A program made the position numbers and the translations under genes. 64,000 bases of DNA. It comes from Erythrobacter sp. 3-20A1M. GTDB taxonomy: Bacteria > Pseudomonadota > Alphaproteobacteria > Sphingomonadales > Sphingomonadaceae. This document shows positions 28,678-36,752 of this stretch, in pieces (position 1 is the stretch's first letter; each line of letters begins with the position of its first letter). The stretch is taken from NCBI RefSeq assembly GCF_018636735.1, contig NZ_CP045200.1, positions 1,302,001 to 1,366,000 on the forward strand, given 5' to 3'. The notes under the pieces were generated by a model. The model was not told the origin of the DNA and made no database searches. It worked only from the letters and a program-made list of their open reading frames with translations.

Positions 28678-29247
28678 CTAGTGCGGTTCGACCCAACCGA
28701 TCGTACCGTCGCGGCGGCGATAGACCATATTGTGTCGCCCGGTGCCAGCATTTTTGAAAAACAGCGCAGCCGTGTCGCGCAGGTCAAGCATCATGACGGC
28801 GTCGGCCACGCTCGCTTCGGGCACGTCGGTCTTGGTCTCGGCAACCACCAGCGGCGCGTCGGCGGCTTCATCCTCGTCGTCATTCTCGGCTTCGTTGGCC
28901 GCGAATATGCGATAGGCCGCTTCCTCTTCCGCCTGGGTATGCGATGCCTGCGTGTGGCGGTCCTGCAACCGGCGCTTGTAGCGGCGTAGCTGCTTGTCGA
29001 GCTTCGCCGTGGCCTGATCCAGCGCCTGATGCGCGTCATGGGCCTCGCCATGCGCCTTGATCACGAGACCGTGCATCACATGCGCCACGATGTCGCAGGA
29101 AATTGCGCTACCCGCTTTGCCGAACGTGACGTGGGACGACAGGGCCTGGGTGAAATATTTCTCGACGATGGCGTTCAGGCGATCCGTCGCATGATCCTGA
29201 AGCGCTGAACCGGTATCGATCTGGTGGCCCGAAACGCGAATATCCAT
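28678..29247 (-). CDS. hpf: Long ribosome hibernation-promoting factor
   Basis: Long HPF dimerises 70S ribosomes into inactive 100S particles in starvation. The N-terminal domain (1-105) has MDIRVSGHQIDTGSAL and the basic helix LDKQLRRYKRRLQ. An acidic linker (about 110-140, DDEDEAAD) leads to the C-terminal dimer domain (VADAVMMLDLRDTAALFFKNAGTG, then RRRDGTIGWVEPH). The ATG at 29245-29247 is chosen over the frame to 29322. ptsN follows after 96 bases. Confidence 0.95.
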   Translation of the reverse strand: MDIRVSGHQIDTGSALQDHATDRLNAIVEKYFTQALSSHVTFGKAGSAISCDIVAHVMHGLVIKAHGEAHDAHQALDQATAKLDKQLRRYKRRLQDRHTQASHTQAEEEAAYRIFAANEAENDDEDEAADAPLVVAETKTDVPEASVADAVMMLDLRDTAALFFKNAGTGRHNMVYRRRDGTIGWVEPH

Positions 29248-29309
29248 CGTCACTCCTTCAATGTTCTTGGCCGTTTGCCGGCTGGTATCTCCTCTAACGC
29301 GCGAACCGC

Positions 29310-29999
29310 CTAGCGGCTCCACAACGGATCGTTGAGACGAGCGAGAAATGCGCGGTGTGCCGCCAGTTCCGCCTCGCTTGCTACATGGGGGCGGGGTTGG
29401 CGTCGTGGCCCGCGCTCGACCCGCGCGCCGGCGACTGCGATCGTGCTGGCCGCGCTTTCCAGTTCGGCGTCGAGCCCCAGGCCGATCTGCCGCCCACCGG
29501 TCAGCTCCACGTAAAGCTGGGCGAGCAATTCGGCATCGAGCAGCGCCCCGTGCTTCACGCGGTGGCTACGATCGATCCCGTAGCGGGTGCACAGCGCATC
29601 GAGCGACAGCTTCGCGCCAGGATGCTTGCGCCGTGCGAGCGCGACCGTGTCGACCATCCGCCCCATCGATACGGCAGGCAATTCGCACAGCGCCAGTTCG
29701 GCATTGAGAAAACCGAAATCGAAGCCGGCATTGTGGGCGACGAGGGGATCCTCGCCGATGAACTCGAGCAGCGCCGTCACGCCATCGCGAAACAGCGGCT
29801 TGTCCGACAGGAAGACCGCCGACAGGCCGTGCACCGCTTCCGCTTCCGCCGGCATGTCGCGCTCGGGATTGAAGTAGGCGTGGAACACTTCGCCGGTGGC
29901 GACGCGGTTGACCAGTTCGACGCAGCCGATTTCGACCAGGCGGTCGCCGGTTCGGGGATCGAGGCCGGTGGTTTCGGTATCGAATACGATTTCGCGCAT
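29310..29999 (-). CDS. dnaQ: DNA polymerase III epsilon subunit
   Basis: The proofreading 3'-5' exonuclease of the replicase. DEDDh residues are in place: FDTETTGLD (Asp7, Glu9), HNAGFDFGFLN, and HGALLDAELLAQLY. The C-terminal 40 residues after about 185 are the polymerase-binding tail (HRAFLARLNDPLW). The start ATG at 29997-29999 gives 229 residues, the usual length. It lies 3 kb from the probable origin and is read away from it. Confidence 0.95.
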   Translation of the reverse strand: MREIVFDTETTGLDPRTGDRLVEIGCVELVNRVATGEVFHAYFNPERDMPAEAEAVHGLSAVFLSDKPLFRDGVTALLEFIGEDPLVAHNAGFDFGFLNAELALCELPAVSMGRMVDTVALARRKHPGAKLSLDALCTRYGIDRSHRVKHGALLDAELLAQLYVELTGGRQIGLGLDAELESAASTIAVAGARVERGPRRQPRPHVASEAELAAHRAFLARLNDPLWSR

Positions 30000-30050
30000 G
30001 CGGGTGATTATCGGACTGCGAACGGCGTCGGGCAAGGGGGTGGGGCGGTC

Positions 30051-30659
30051 TCAGTCCCCGGCGGCGTGGATTGCGCGCAATTCCTCCACCAGATCACGTA
30101 TCGCCGCCTCGGTCTGTGCGAGGGGGACGCCGGTATCGATCACGTGATCCGCCCGTTTGCGTTTCTCGGCGTCGGGCACCTGAAGGGCCAGTATGTGCGC
30201 AAACTTCGTCTCAGTCATGCCTGCCCGGGCCAGTACTCGGCAGCGTTGTATCTCTTCCGGCGCGGAAACCACCACCACGCGATCGACCGCCTCATGCCCG
30301 CCCTTTTCAAACAATAGCGGAATATCGAACACGATCAGCGGCGCATCGCGATGGCGCGCGAGAAATTCCGCTCTTTTCTTGGCCACGGCCGGGTGGACGA
30401 TCCCCTCCAATTCCTGGAGCGCCACCGGATTGGAGAAAACCAGCGCGCCCAATGCTTCACGTGAAACGCCCCCATCGCCGGTCGAACTGGGGAAGGCAGC
30501 CTCGATCGCGGCAACCAGTTCGCCATCCGGCCCTTGCAACGCCCGCACCACCGCATCGGCATCGAACACTGGCACCCCGGCCGCCTCGAACATGGCGGCG
30601 ACGGTCGATTTGCCCATTCCGATCGAGCCGGTGAGACCGACGATCATCGGCTCCGTCAT
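30051..30659 (-). CDS. coaE: Dephospho-CoA kinase
   Basis: CoaE phosphorylates dephospho-CoA in the last step of coenzyme A synthesis. The 202-residue protein has its P-loop at residues 8-19 (GLTGSIGMGKST) and the substrate segment FDADAVVRAL. IVHPAVAKKR, FDIPLLFEKGG and DRVVVVSAPEEIQRCRV follow. The start overlaps the aroE stop (ATGA). The gene contains a parS-like palindrome at 30453. Confidence 0.96.
   Translation of the reverse strand: MTEPMIVGLTGSIGMGKSTVAAMFEAAGVPVFDADAVVRALQGPDGELVAAIEAAFPSSTGDGGVSREALGALVFSNPVALQELEGIVHPAVAKKRAEFLARHRDAPLIVFDIPLLFEKGGHEAVDRVVVVSAPEEIQRCRVLARAGMTETKFAHILALQVPDAEKRKRADHVIDTGVPLAQTEAAIRDLVEELRAIHAAGD
30453..30468. promoter_or_regulatory. parS-like site inside coaE
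   Basis: TGCTTCACGTGAAACG matches the consensus TGTTTCACGTGAAACA at 14 of 16 positions. It lies in coaE, where it encodes VSREA, and about 2.5 kb left of the origin region. It is the only copy left of the origin in this window. Confidence 0.75.
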
Positions 30660-31513
30660 CGAACGAGCAGCGCGCGCAGTTCGGCGTCGTGTTCGCGCGG
30701 TGGCTTCGCGCCGAAGAACCGTTCGAAGGCGAAGGCCGCCTGACCGATCAGCATCGAAAGCCCGTCGATCGTGGCGAACCCGGCTTCGCGCGCGCCCTGC
30801 AGGAACGGCGTATCCATCGGATCGGTCACGATATCGTAGGCGATCGCGCCGGGCGGGGCGTGGCTCCAGTCGAAGGCGAGCGGAGGCTGCCCGCGCATAC
30901 CGAGAGGGGAGGCATTGACGATGAGATCGCAGCAGCCCTCGCGATCGTCGAAGGCGAAGTCGGTCGGGTCTGCAAAATGCGCCAGATCGACGGCGTGGTG
31001 CTCGCCTTCGGGAGCGAGCTCGTCGAGAAGCGCGCGCGCCTTGGCCGGATCGCGGCCCGCCAGGACGATGACGAAACCCTCGGCCGCCAGCGCCGAAACG
31101 ATCGCGCGCGCTGCCCCGCCGGTGCCGAGTATGCGCGCCATACGGAAATAATGCGTCTCGCCGAGCCTGTCGCGGAGCGGCTCCAGAAAACCGGGCGCGT
31201 CGGTATTGTACCCTGCCAGCAGCCGGTCGGACACGGGACAGATCGTGTTTACCGCCCCGATCGACGCGGCCGGTTCCTCGATCGAATGGAGATTCGGCTG
31301 GACCATTTGCTTGAGCGGCATGGTGACATTGCAGCCACGCCAGTCAGGATCCTCGCGGCGCTCGGCGAGAAAGTCACCGATGTCGTCCGGCGTTACGCGC
31401 GTGGCCCGATATTCGGCCTCGATCCCGAGCTTGGCGAGCCAGAAGCCGTGGATCGCCGGGCTCTTGGACTGCGCGATGGGATCGCCGATAACCTCGGCAT
31501 AGGGAACGCTCAT
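30656..31513 (-). CDS. aroE: Shikimate dehydrogenase
   Basis: AroE reduces 3-dehydroshikimate to shikimate with NADPH. The 285-residue protein has VIGDPIAQSKSPAIHGFWL (substrate site), CNVTMPLKQM with the catalytic lysine, and GYNTDAPGFL. The nucleotide-binding loop is ILGTGGAARAIVSAL, and the chain continues to LIGQAAFAFERFFG. Both ends overlap neighbours by four bases (maf upstream, coaE downstream), so translation is probably coupled along maf-aroE-coaE. Confidence 0.96.
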   Translation of the reverse strand: MSVPYAEVIGDPIAQSKSPAIHGFWLAKLGIEAEYRATRVTPDDIGDFLAERREDPDWRGCNVTMPLKQMVQPNLHSIEEPAASIGAVNTICPVSDRLLAGYNTDAPGFLEPLRDRLGETHYFRMARILGTGGAARAIVSALAAEGFVIVLAGRDPAKARALLDELAPEGEHHAVDLAHFADPTDFAFDDREGCCDLIVNASPLGMRGQPPLAFDWSHAPPGAIAYDIVTDPMDTPFLQGAREAGFATIDGLSMLIGQAAFAFERFFGAKPPREHDAELRALLVR

Positions 31514-32109
31514 GCAGCAATCGCCCCGCGATCGCGCAGCGCGGCCAGCACCTGGAGCAGCGGCAAGCCGAGCACGGTGAACTGGTCGCCGATGATGGCA
31601 TCGAACAATTGCACCCCGCGCCCCTCGATCCGGAACACGCCGACGCATCCGGCAACCGCCGGCCATTCGGCACGCAGATAGCCTTCGATGAATTCGTCGG
31701 ACAGCGCACGCACCTGCAAGCTTGCCATATCACCGCCGATCCATTCGATCCGGCCATCGACCGCCAGCGCAGCGGCACTGTGCAGACGCATCGTCTTGCC
31801 GGAGAAGAAGCGCAGATGCTCCGCGGCCTCGATGCGCGAAGCGGGCTTGTCGAAGCGGCGGTCGTCGACCTCCACCAGGCTGTCGCTGCCCAGCACCAGC
31901 CGTCCGGGATGATCGTGCGAGATCGCCGCCGCCTTGGCCGCGGCAAGCGCCTGCGCCACTTCGGCCGGTTCGGCATCCTCCATCGCCGCCTCGAGCGCCC
32001 GCTCGTCCACATCGGCGGGCCACGATTCGAACGGGATGCCCGCCGCGCCCAGCATGGCCCGGCGCGATTCGCTCTTCGATGCGAGGAGCAGGGCGGGATA
32101 TTCGGTCAG
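31510..32109 (-). CDS. maf: Maf nucleotide pyrophosphatase, unusual start
   Basis: Maf-family proteins hydrolyse non-canonical nucleoside triphosphates. Family motifs are LLASKSESRRAMLGAAGIPFE, RLVLGSDSLVEVDD with the catalytic Asp, and GRGVQLFDAIIGDQFTVLGLPL. No ATG, GTG or TTG lies close before the essential LLASKSESRR motif. The best start is CTG at 32107-32109, overlapping the PPSR stop as CTGA, in the position where ATGA is used at the next two junctions. This gives 199 residues. A one-base error is the alternative. Confidence 0.88.
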   Translation of the reverse strand: MTEYPALLLASKSESRRAMLGAAGIPFESWPADVDERALEAAMEDAEPAEVAQALAAAKAAAISHDHPGRLVLGSDSLVEVDDRRFDKPASRIEAAEHLRFFSGKTMRLHSAAALAVDGRIEWIGGDMASLQVRALSDEFIEGYLRAEWPAVAGCVGVFRIEGRGVQLFDAIIGDQFTVLGLPLLQVLAALRDRGAIAA

Positions 32110-32942
32110 ATCGGCTTCTCCCCGGGCTTCACGCGTTCCTTGCGTTCGGTGAAGATACTGATCACCGCCGCGGCGGTTTCCTCGATCGACCGACGCGTGA
32201 CGTCGATCACCGGCCAGTTGTTGTCGGCGAACAGGCGCCGTGCGAACCGTACCTCTTCCGACACCCGCTCCTTCTCCACATAGGCGGTTTCGGTCGCTTC
32301 GTTCAGCGAAAGCAGACGGTTTCGCCTGATCTGGACCAGCCGGTCGGGCGCGGTCGTGAGGCCGACGACCAGCGGATGGCGCAATCCGAACAGCGCGGGC
32401 GGGGGCGGGCTTTCCATCACCAATGGAATATTCGCCACCTTGAAGCCGCGATTGGCAAGATAGATGCTCGTCGGCGTCTTCGAACTGCGCGAAACGCCGG
32501 CGAGCACGATATCCGCCTCTTCCCACTCCTCCCAGCCGACCCCGTCGTCGTGCGCGATCGTGTACTGGATCGCATCGACCCGGTCGAAATACGCCTCGTC
32601 CATGCGGTGCTGGCGACCGGGCCGGCCATGCGCCTCTTGCCCCAATTGCCGTTCGAGCGAATCGACAACGTTTTCGAGCGCATCCACGGAGGGAAGGGAC
32701 AGTTCCCGGCAATGATGTTCCAACGCGGCGCGGGTATCGGGATTGACCAGCGTATAGAGCACCAGCCCCGGGCTCTCAGCGAGTTCGGGCGCGATCCGGT
32801 CGAGATGCTGGCGCGATCGCACCATCGGCCAGAAATGGCGTATCACATCGATATTCTCGAACTGGGCCAGCGCGGCCTTCGCCACCATTTCGAGTGTCTC
32901 GCCGGTGGAATCCGAAAGGAGGTGCAAATGCATGCGGCTCAT
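32106..32942 (-). CDS. PPDK/PEP-synthase regulatory kinase-phosphorylase (DUF299)
   Basis: PPSR proteins inactivate pyruvate-phosphate dikinase or PEP synthase by ADP-dependent phosphorylation and reactivate them by phosphorolysis. The P-loop-like motif is GVSRSSKTPTSIYLAN, and the N-terminus is MHLHLLSDSTGETLEMVAKAALAQF. I chose the ATG at 32940-32942 (278 residues); the ATG at 32931-32933 is equally good. This is the RP001-type gene that borders oriC in Caulobacter and Rickettsia; it is read away from the gap at 32943-33268. Confidence 0.94.
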   Translation of the reverse strand: MSRMHLHLLSDSTGETLEMVAKAALAQFENIDVIRHFWPMVRSRQHLDRIAPELAESPGLVLYTLVNPDTRAALEHHCRELSLPSVDALENVVDSLERQLGQEAHGRPGRQHRMDEAYFDRVDAIQYTIAHDDGVGWEEWEEADIVLAGVSRSSKTPTSIYLANRGFKVANIPLVMESPPPPALFGLRHPLVVGLTTAPDRLVQIRRNRLLSLNEATETAYVEKERVSEEVRFARRLFADNNWPVIDVTRRSIEETAAAVISIFTERKERVKPGEKPI

Positions 32943-32968
32943 GATGCGCGCGAGCCTGCACGCGGGGG

Positions 32969-32977
32969 TGTGGAGAA
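32969..32977 (-). promoter_or_regulatory. DnaA box, one mismatch
   Basis: Reads TTCTCCACA on the minus strand, one mismatch to TTATCCACA. It is at the PPSR side of the proposed origin. Confidence 0.55.
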
Positions 32978-33092
32978 CGCAAGGCATAAACGTGCGGACA
33001 GGCCTGGGGATGAGGCAGTGGACCGATTCCACCCCCGCTATGCCGGGTTTCGCCCGCGGGCTTGTCCGCGTGCCGCGCGATAATCGACAGCC

Positions 33093-33101
33093 TCTGGATA
33101 A
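33093..33101 (-). promoter_or_regulatory. DnaA box, one mismatch
   Basis: Reads TTATCCAGA on the minus strand, one mismatch to TTATCCACA. It is in the centre of the proposed origin and is the best box there. Confidence 0.6.
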
Positions 33102-33200
33102 GCGGGAAAACGAGTCTTTGACTCACGTCGGCGGGCGAGTCGGATGGTGGCAAAGGGGTGGCTCGTGCGGGAGAATTCGGGCAGGGATGCGCCATCCCCG

Positions 33201-33209
33201 CTTTCCACA
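33201..33209 (+). promoter_or_regulatory. Weak DnaA box
   Basis: CTTTCCACA has two mismatches to TTATCCACA but keeps the CCACA core. It lies 17 bases from the AT-rich tract, as expected for a box beside the unwinding element. Confidence 0.4.
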
Positions 33210-33225
33210 GGGCCAACAGACTCCA

Positions 33226-33256
33226 TCATCCTATCTATAAATAAGTATATTATTGG
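33226..33256. other. AT-rich tract, candidate DNA unwinding element
   Basis: The segment CCTATCTATAAATAAGTATA and its flank is mostly A/T, unlike the roughly 65% GC around it, and ends 12 bases before the hemE ATG. It can serve as unwinding element, as hemE promoter -10 region, or both, as in Caulobacter. Confidence 0.6.
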
Positions 33257-33268
33257 ATTCCCGACCCG

Positions 33269-34294
33269 ATGCCCGGACCTCTCCTCGACACGCTGCGCGG
33301 CACGCGCGGTTCCACCGTTCCGCTCTGGCTCATGCGGCAGGCCGGTCGGTACCTGCCCGAATATCGCGAATTGCGGGCGGAAAAGGGCGGGTTCCTCGAC
33401 CTCGTCTACGACAGCGAGGCGGCGTGCGAGGTGACGCTGCAGCCGATCCGGCGCTTCGGCTTCGACGGGGCGATCCTGTTTTCCGATATCCTGATCGTGC
33501 CCTACGCGATGGGACAGGACCTGCGCTTCCTGGCGGGGGAGGGCCCGCAGCTTTCGCCGCCGCTGAAGGACACCGCACTCGATACCCTGACGAGCGACCG
33601 CACCCGGCTGGACGCGATCTACGATACCGTCCGCCAGGTACGCGCCGCGCTGGACGACCGGACGACCCTGCTGGGCTTCGCGGGCAGCCCGTGGACCGTC
33701 GCGACCTACATGATCGCGGGCGAGGGGAGCCGCGACCAGCATGCCGCCCGGGCCATGGCCTATCGCGATGCGGAGCGCCTTGGCGAGATCGTCGACGCCA
33801 TCGCACGGCTGACGGTGGAATATCTGATCGGCCAGATCGATGCCGGGGCGGAAGGGGTACAACTGTTCGACAGTTGGGCCGGCAGTCTCGCGCCCGACCA
33901 GTTCGAACGCTGGGTGGTCGCGCCCAATGCCTGGATCGTCGAGCAATTGCGTGCGGCGCGGCCCGACGTCCCGATCATCGGCTTTCCAAAGGGCGCCGGC
34001 GAGAAACTGCCCCTCTATGCGCGCGAAACCGGAGTCGATGCGCTGGGCCTGGACGAGACGATCGATCCGCGCTGGGCGGCGGCCAATCTGCCGCGCGAGC
34101 TGCCGGTTCAGGGCAATCTCGATCCGCTGCTGATTCTCGCTGGCGGCGATGCCATGGTGGAGCGTACGCGGGAGATCCTCTCTGCCTTCGCCGACCGTCC
34201 GCATGTGTTCAATCTGGGCCACGGGATCGACCGGCGCACGCCGATCGCGCATGTCGAGCGGCTGGTTGCGACGGTTCGCGATTGGCAGGGCTGA
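33269..34294 (+). CDS. hemE: Uroporphyrinogen decarboxylase
   Basis: HemE decarboxylates uroporphyrinogen III to coproporphyrinogen III in heme synthesis. The 341-residue protein has PLWLMRQAGRYLPEYRE (substrate arginines), ILFSDILIVPYAMGQ with the catalytic Asp, GFAGSPWTVATYMI, and the C-terminal FNLGHGIDRRTPIAHVERLV. The ATG at 33269 is preceded directly by the AT-rich end of the origin region. hemJ follows after 24 bases. Confidence 0.97.
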   Translation: MPGPLLDTLRGTRGSTVPLWLMRQAGRYLPEYRELRAEKGGFLDLVYDSEAACEVTLQPIRRFGFDGAILFSDILIVPYAMGQDLRFLAGEGPQLSPPLKDTALDTLTSDRTRLDAIYDTVRQVRAALDDRTTLLGFAGSPWTVATYMIAGEGSRDQHAARAMAYRDAERLGEIVDAIARLTVEYLIGQIDAGAEGVQLFDSWAGSLAPDQFERWVVAPNAWIVEQLRAARPDVPIIGFPKGAGEKLPLYARETGVDALGLDETIDPRWAAANLPRELPVQGNLDPLLILAGGDAMVERTREILSAFADRPHVFNLGHGIDRRTPIAHVERLVATVRDWQG

Positions 34295-34318
34295 TCTGAA
34301 CGGGTAAGGGCTGTGCCC

Positions 34319-34762
34319 ATGCAGGAGACTCTCGGCTTGCTGTATCTCTGGCTCAAGGCCGGCCACATCATCTTCATCGTGTTCTGGATGGCGGGATTGT
34401 TCATCCTGCCGCGCCAGATGCTGTACATGCACGCCGCGCCCCCCGGTTCGGCGGAAGAGGCGCTGTGGGCGAAGCGTACGCGGATGCTGTCCAAGGTGAT
34501 CCTGATCCCTTCGATCATCGTCGTGTGGGTGCTCGGGCTGTTGCTCGCGCAGACAATCGGGGCGTGGGATCAGGGCTGGTTCCATGGCAAGCTGGCGCTC
34601 GTCGTGCTCCTGTCCGGCTATCATGGCTGGATGAGCGCGAATGCGAAGAAGATGGCGAAGGGTGCGCGTCCGTTGACCGAACGCGCGTTGCGCCTGTGGG
34701 GCGAAGTGCCCGCGGTGATCCTGGCGCTGGTGGTGATCCTGGTCGTCGTCAAACCGTTCTGA
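34319..34762 (+). CDS. hemJ: Protoporphyrinogen oxidase HemJ
   Basis: HemJ is the membrane protoporphyrinogen IX oxidase of most alphaproteobacteria. The 147-residue protein has four helices. The conserved histidine is at about 16 in LKAGHIIFIVFWMAGLF. The RML-KRTRMLSK loop and WFHGKLALV-GYHGWM follow. An AAGGG site is eight bases before the ATG at 34319; the GTG at 34313 is too close to it. It works three steps after HemE in the same pathway and is in the same operon. Confidence 0.92.
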   Translation: MQETLGLLYLWLKAGHIIFIVFWMAGLFILPRQMLYMHAAPPGSAEEALWAKRTRMLSKVILIPSIIVVWVLGLLLAQTIGAWDQGWFHGKLALVVLLSGYHGWMSANAKKMAKGARPLTERALRLWGEVPAVILALVVILVVVKPF

Positions 34763-34790
34763 CGATCCTGCGAAAAGCATGTGAGGTGAA

Positions 34791-34819
34791 TTGACGGGCC
34801 TCGCGCTCGCGCCTATTTT
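34791..34819 (+). promoter_or_regulatory. Candidate rho promoter
   Basis: TTGACG (34791-34796) and TATTTT (34814-34819) are spaced by 17 bases. They would give a leader of about 120 bases before rho, the kind of long leader through which Rho often controls its own synthesis. Confidence 0.5.
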
Positions 34820-34948
34820 ACCTCCTACCAACCGGCCTTGCCGCCCTTCCCGGTCGCGGCGCGGTCCAGCTTTCCCCAAGCCTGCCCTACGAATTCTCGC
34901 GGGGCCCGAACGGATCGGTCGGCCTCCCCTTACTGGAATTAAAAGACA

Positions 34949-36214
34949 ATGCATCTCAAGGAACTCAAAGCGAAGGCCCCGGCCGACCTCGTCTCGATGG
35001 CCGAGGAACTGGGCGTCGAAGGTGCCTCCACCATGCGCCGGCAGGACCTCATGTTCTGCATCCTGCGCGAACTGGCGGAGGACGAGGAATACGACGAAAA
35101 GATCATGGGCGTGGGCACTATCGAGGTGCTGCAGGACGGCTTCGGCTTTCTGCGCAGCCCCGAGGCGAACTATCTCGCCGGTCCCGATGACATCTACGTC
35201 TCCCCCAACCAGGTCCGCAAATGGGGCCTGCGCACGGGCGACACGGTCGAGGGCGAAATCCGCGCCCCGCGCGAGGGAGAGCGCTATTTCGCTCTCACGA
35301 GCCTCAAGAGCGTCAATTTCGACGATCCGGAGGCGGTGCGCATGCGGACCAATTTCGACAATCTCACGCCGCTCTATCCGGAAGAAAAGCTGACGCTCGA
35401 CAATGTCGATCCGACGGTGAAGGACAAGAGCGCACGGGTGATCGACATCATCAGCCCCCAGGGCAAGGGCCAGCGCGCACTGATCGTCGCGCCGCCGCGC
35501 ACGGGTAAGACCGTGCTGCTGCAGAACATCGCCAAGGCGATCACCGACAACCATCCGGAAGTGTTCCTGCTGGTGCTGCTGGTCGACGAGCGGCCCGAGG
35601 AAGTCACCGACATGCAGCGTTCGGTGAATGGCGAGGTGATTTCCTCGACCTTCGACGAACCGGCGCAGCGGCACGTCCAGGTCGCCGAGATGGTGATCGA
35701 GAAGGCGAAGCGGCTGGTCGAACACAAGAAGGATGTCGTCATCCTGCTCGACTCCATCACCCGCCTCGGCCGGGCCTACAACACCGTGGTGCCCAGTTCG
35801 GGCAAGGTGCTGACCGGCGGTGTCGACGCCAATGCGCTCCAGCGGCCCAAGCGCTTCTTCGGTGCCGCGCGCAATATCGAGGAGGGCGGCTCGCTCTCCA
35901 TCATCGCCACCGCGCTGATCGATACCGGCAGCCGCATGGACGAGGTGATCTTCGAAGAGTTCAAGGGCACCGGTAACAGCGAAATCGTGCTTGATCGCAA
36001 GGTCGCGGACAAGCGCATCTTCCCGGCGCTCGACGTCGGCAAGTCCGGTACCCGCAAGGAAGAGCTGCTGGTCGACAAGGACAATCTGTCCAAGATGTGG
36101 GTCCTGCGCCGGATCCTGATGCAGATGGGCACGATCGACTCGATGGAATTCCTCCTCGACAAGATGAAGGATTCCAAGAGCAACGAAGACTTCTTCGCGA
36201 CGATGAATCAGTAG
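34949..36214 (+). CDS. rho: Transcription termination factor Rho
   Basis: Rho is a ring helicase that ends transcription at C-rich sites. The 421-residue protein has the N-terminal helical bundle ([23 protein letters not shown]) and the cold-shock-like RNA-binding domain ([13 protein letters not shown]). The Walker A loop is [13 protein letters not shown] at about 181-193, with the secondary site [13 protein letters not shown] and the Q/R loops near [15 protein letters not shown]. Length and order are normal. An AAA-type gene starts one base after the stop. Confidence 0.98.
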   Translation: MHLKELKAKAPADLVSMAEELGVEGASTMRRQDLMFCILRELAEDEEYDEKIMGVGTIEVLQDGFGFLRSPEANYLAGPDDIYVSPNQVRKWGLRTGDTVEGEIRAPREGERYFALTSLKSVNFDDPEAVRMRTNFDNLTPLYPEEKLTLDNVDPTVKDKSARVIDIISPQGKGQRALIVAPPRTGKTVLLQNIAKAITDNHPEVFLLVLLVDERPEEVTDMQRSVNGEVISSTFDEPAQRHVQVAEMVIEKAKRLVEHKKDVVILLDSITRLGRAYNTVVPSSGKVLTGGVDANALQRPKRFFGAARNIEEGGSLSIIATALIDTGSRMDEVIFEEFKGTGNSEIVLDRKVADKRIFPALDVGKSGTRKEELLVDKDNLSKMWVLRRILMQMGTIDSMEFLLDKMKDSKSNEDFFATMNQ

Positions 36215-36215
36215 G

Positions 36216-36752
36216 ATGTTCGAGATGCCCGAACCGGTGCGCGTGGTCATTACCGGCGCACCGGGCGCGGGCAAATCGGCTCTCCTTACGGAATTGGCGC
36301 GGCGTGGCTACGCGACCGTCCCGGAGGCCGCGCGGGTCATTCTGCAACAAGCGGGAGGCATGGCGCTAAGGGAAAGGAAGCCGCAAGGCTTCGCCCACGC
36401 CATGCTCGAGGCCGATCTCGCATCGCATGTTGCCGCGAAATACAGCCCGACCATCTTTGATCGTGGATTTGCCGATATCGTCGGCTTCCTGCGGCTGGAA
36501 GGGTGTCAGGTCGGCGACGAGATAATTCGCGCTGCCAAGAGCTCTCGCTATTCGGGGCCTATTTTCCGTGCCCCTCCCTGGCGCGATATTTACACACGCG
36601 ACGATCAGCGCATTCAATCGTGGGACGAAGCAGTCGCGAGCGATGCAGCCGTCTGTGCGGCATGGCGCGAGTACGGCTACGAACTTGTCGATCTTCCACT
36701 GACCGATATCGCCGGGCGAGCCGACTTTCTCTTGACGATGGCGGGCGGCTAG
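36216..36752 (+). CDS. AAA_28-type P-loop ATPase
   Basis: The 178-residue protein has Walker A at about 14-21 (GAPGAGKS), followed by ELARRGYATVPEAARVILQQ, FDRGFADIVGF and WREYGYELVDLPL. This pattern is the AAA_28 family of small predicted nucleotide-dependent kinases or ATPases, with no assigned substrate. The ATG lies one base after the rho stop, so it is probably on the rho transcript. Its 3' end overlaps the convergent glutamate-synthase-like gene by four bases. Confidence 0.8.
   Translation: MFEMPEPVRVVITGAPGAGKSALLTELARRGYATVPEAARVILQQAGGMALRERKPQGFAHAMLEADLASHVAAKYSPTIFDRGFADIVGFLRLEGCQVGDEIIRAAKSSRYSGPIFRAPPWRDIYTRDDQRIQSWDEAVASDAAVCAAWREYGYELVDLPLTDIAGRADFLLTMAGG

Larger units (their letters stand above)
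32943..33268. other. Probable chromosomal replication origin (oriC)
   Basis: This 326-base gap between the PPSR and hemE genes, read in opposite directions, has no coding capacity I can support. It contains two one-mismatch DnaA boxes and one weaker one, a TGGGGA/TCCCCA motif at 33005 (like Caulobacter W boxes), and an AT-rich stretch next to hemE. GANTC occurs at 33025, 33112, 33120, 33137, 33219 and 33256; about 1.3 would be expected by chance. Gene order equals Caulobacter oriC (hemE beside DUF299). No TTAA-N7-TTAA CtrA site was found. Confidence 0.8.

Noticed and set aside
34763-34948. Small peptide gene or riboswitch in the rho leader
   Set aside because: No start with ribosome site and no known aptamer pattern was visible; a promoter with an untranslated leader explains the region.
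33038-36274. 1078-residue minus-strand frame opposite hemE, hemJ and rho
   Set aside because: It is the antisense of three well-conserved genes, has skewed composition and no domain, and would cross the origin side of hemE.
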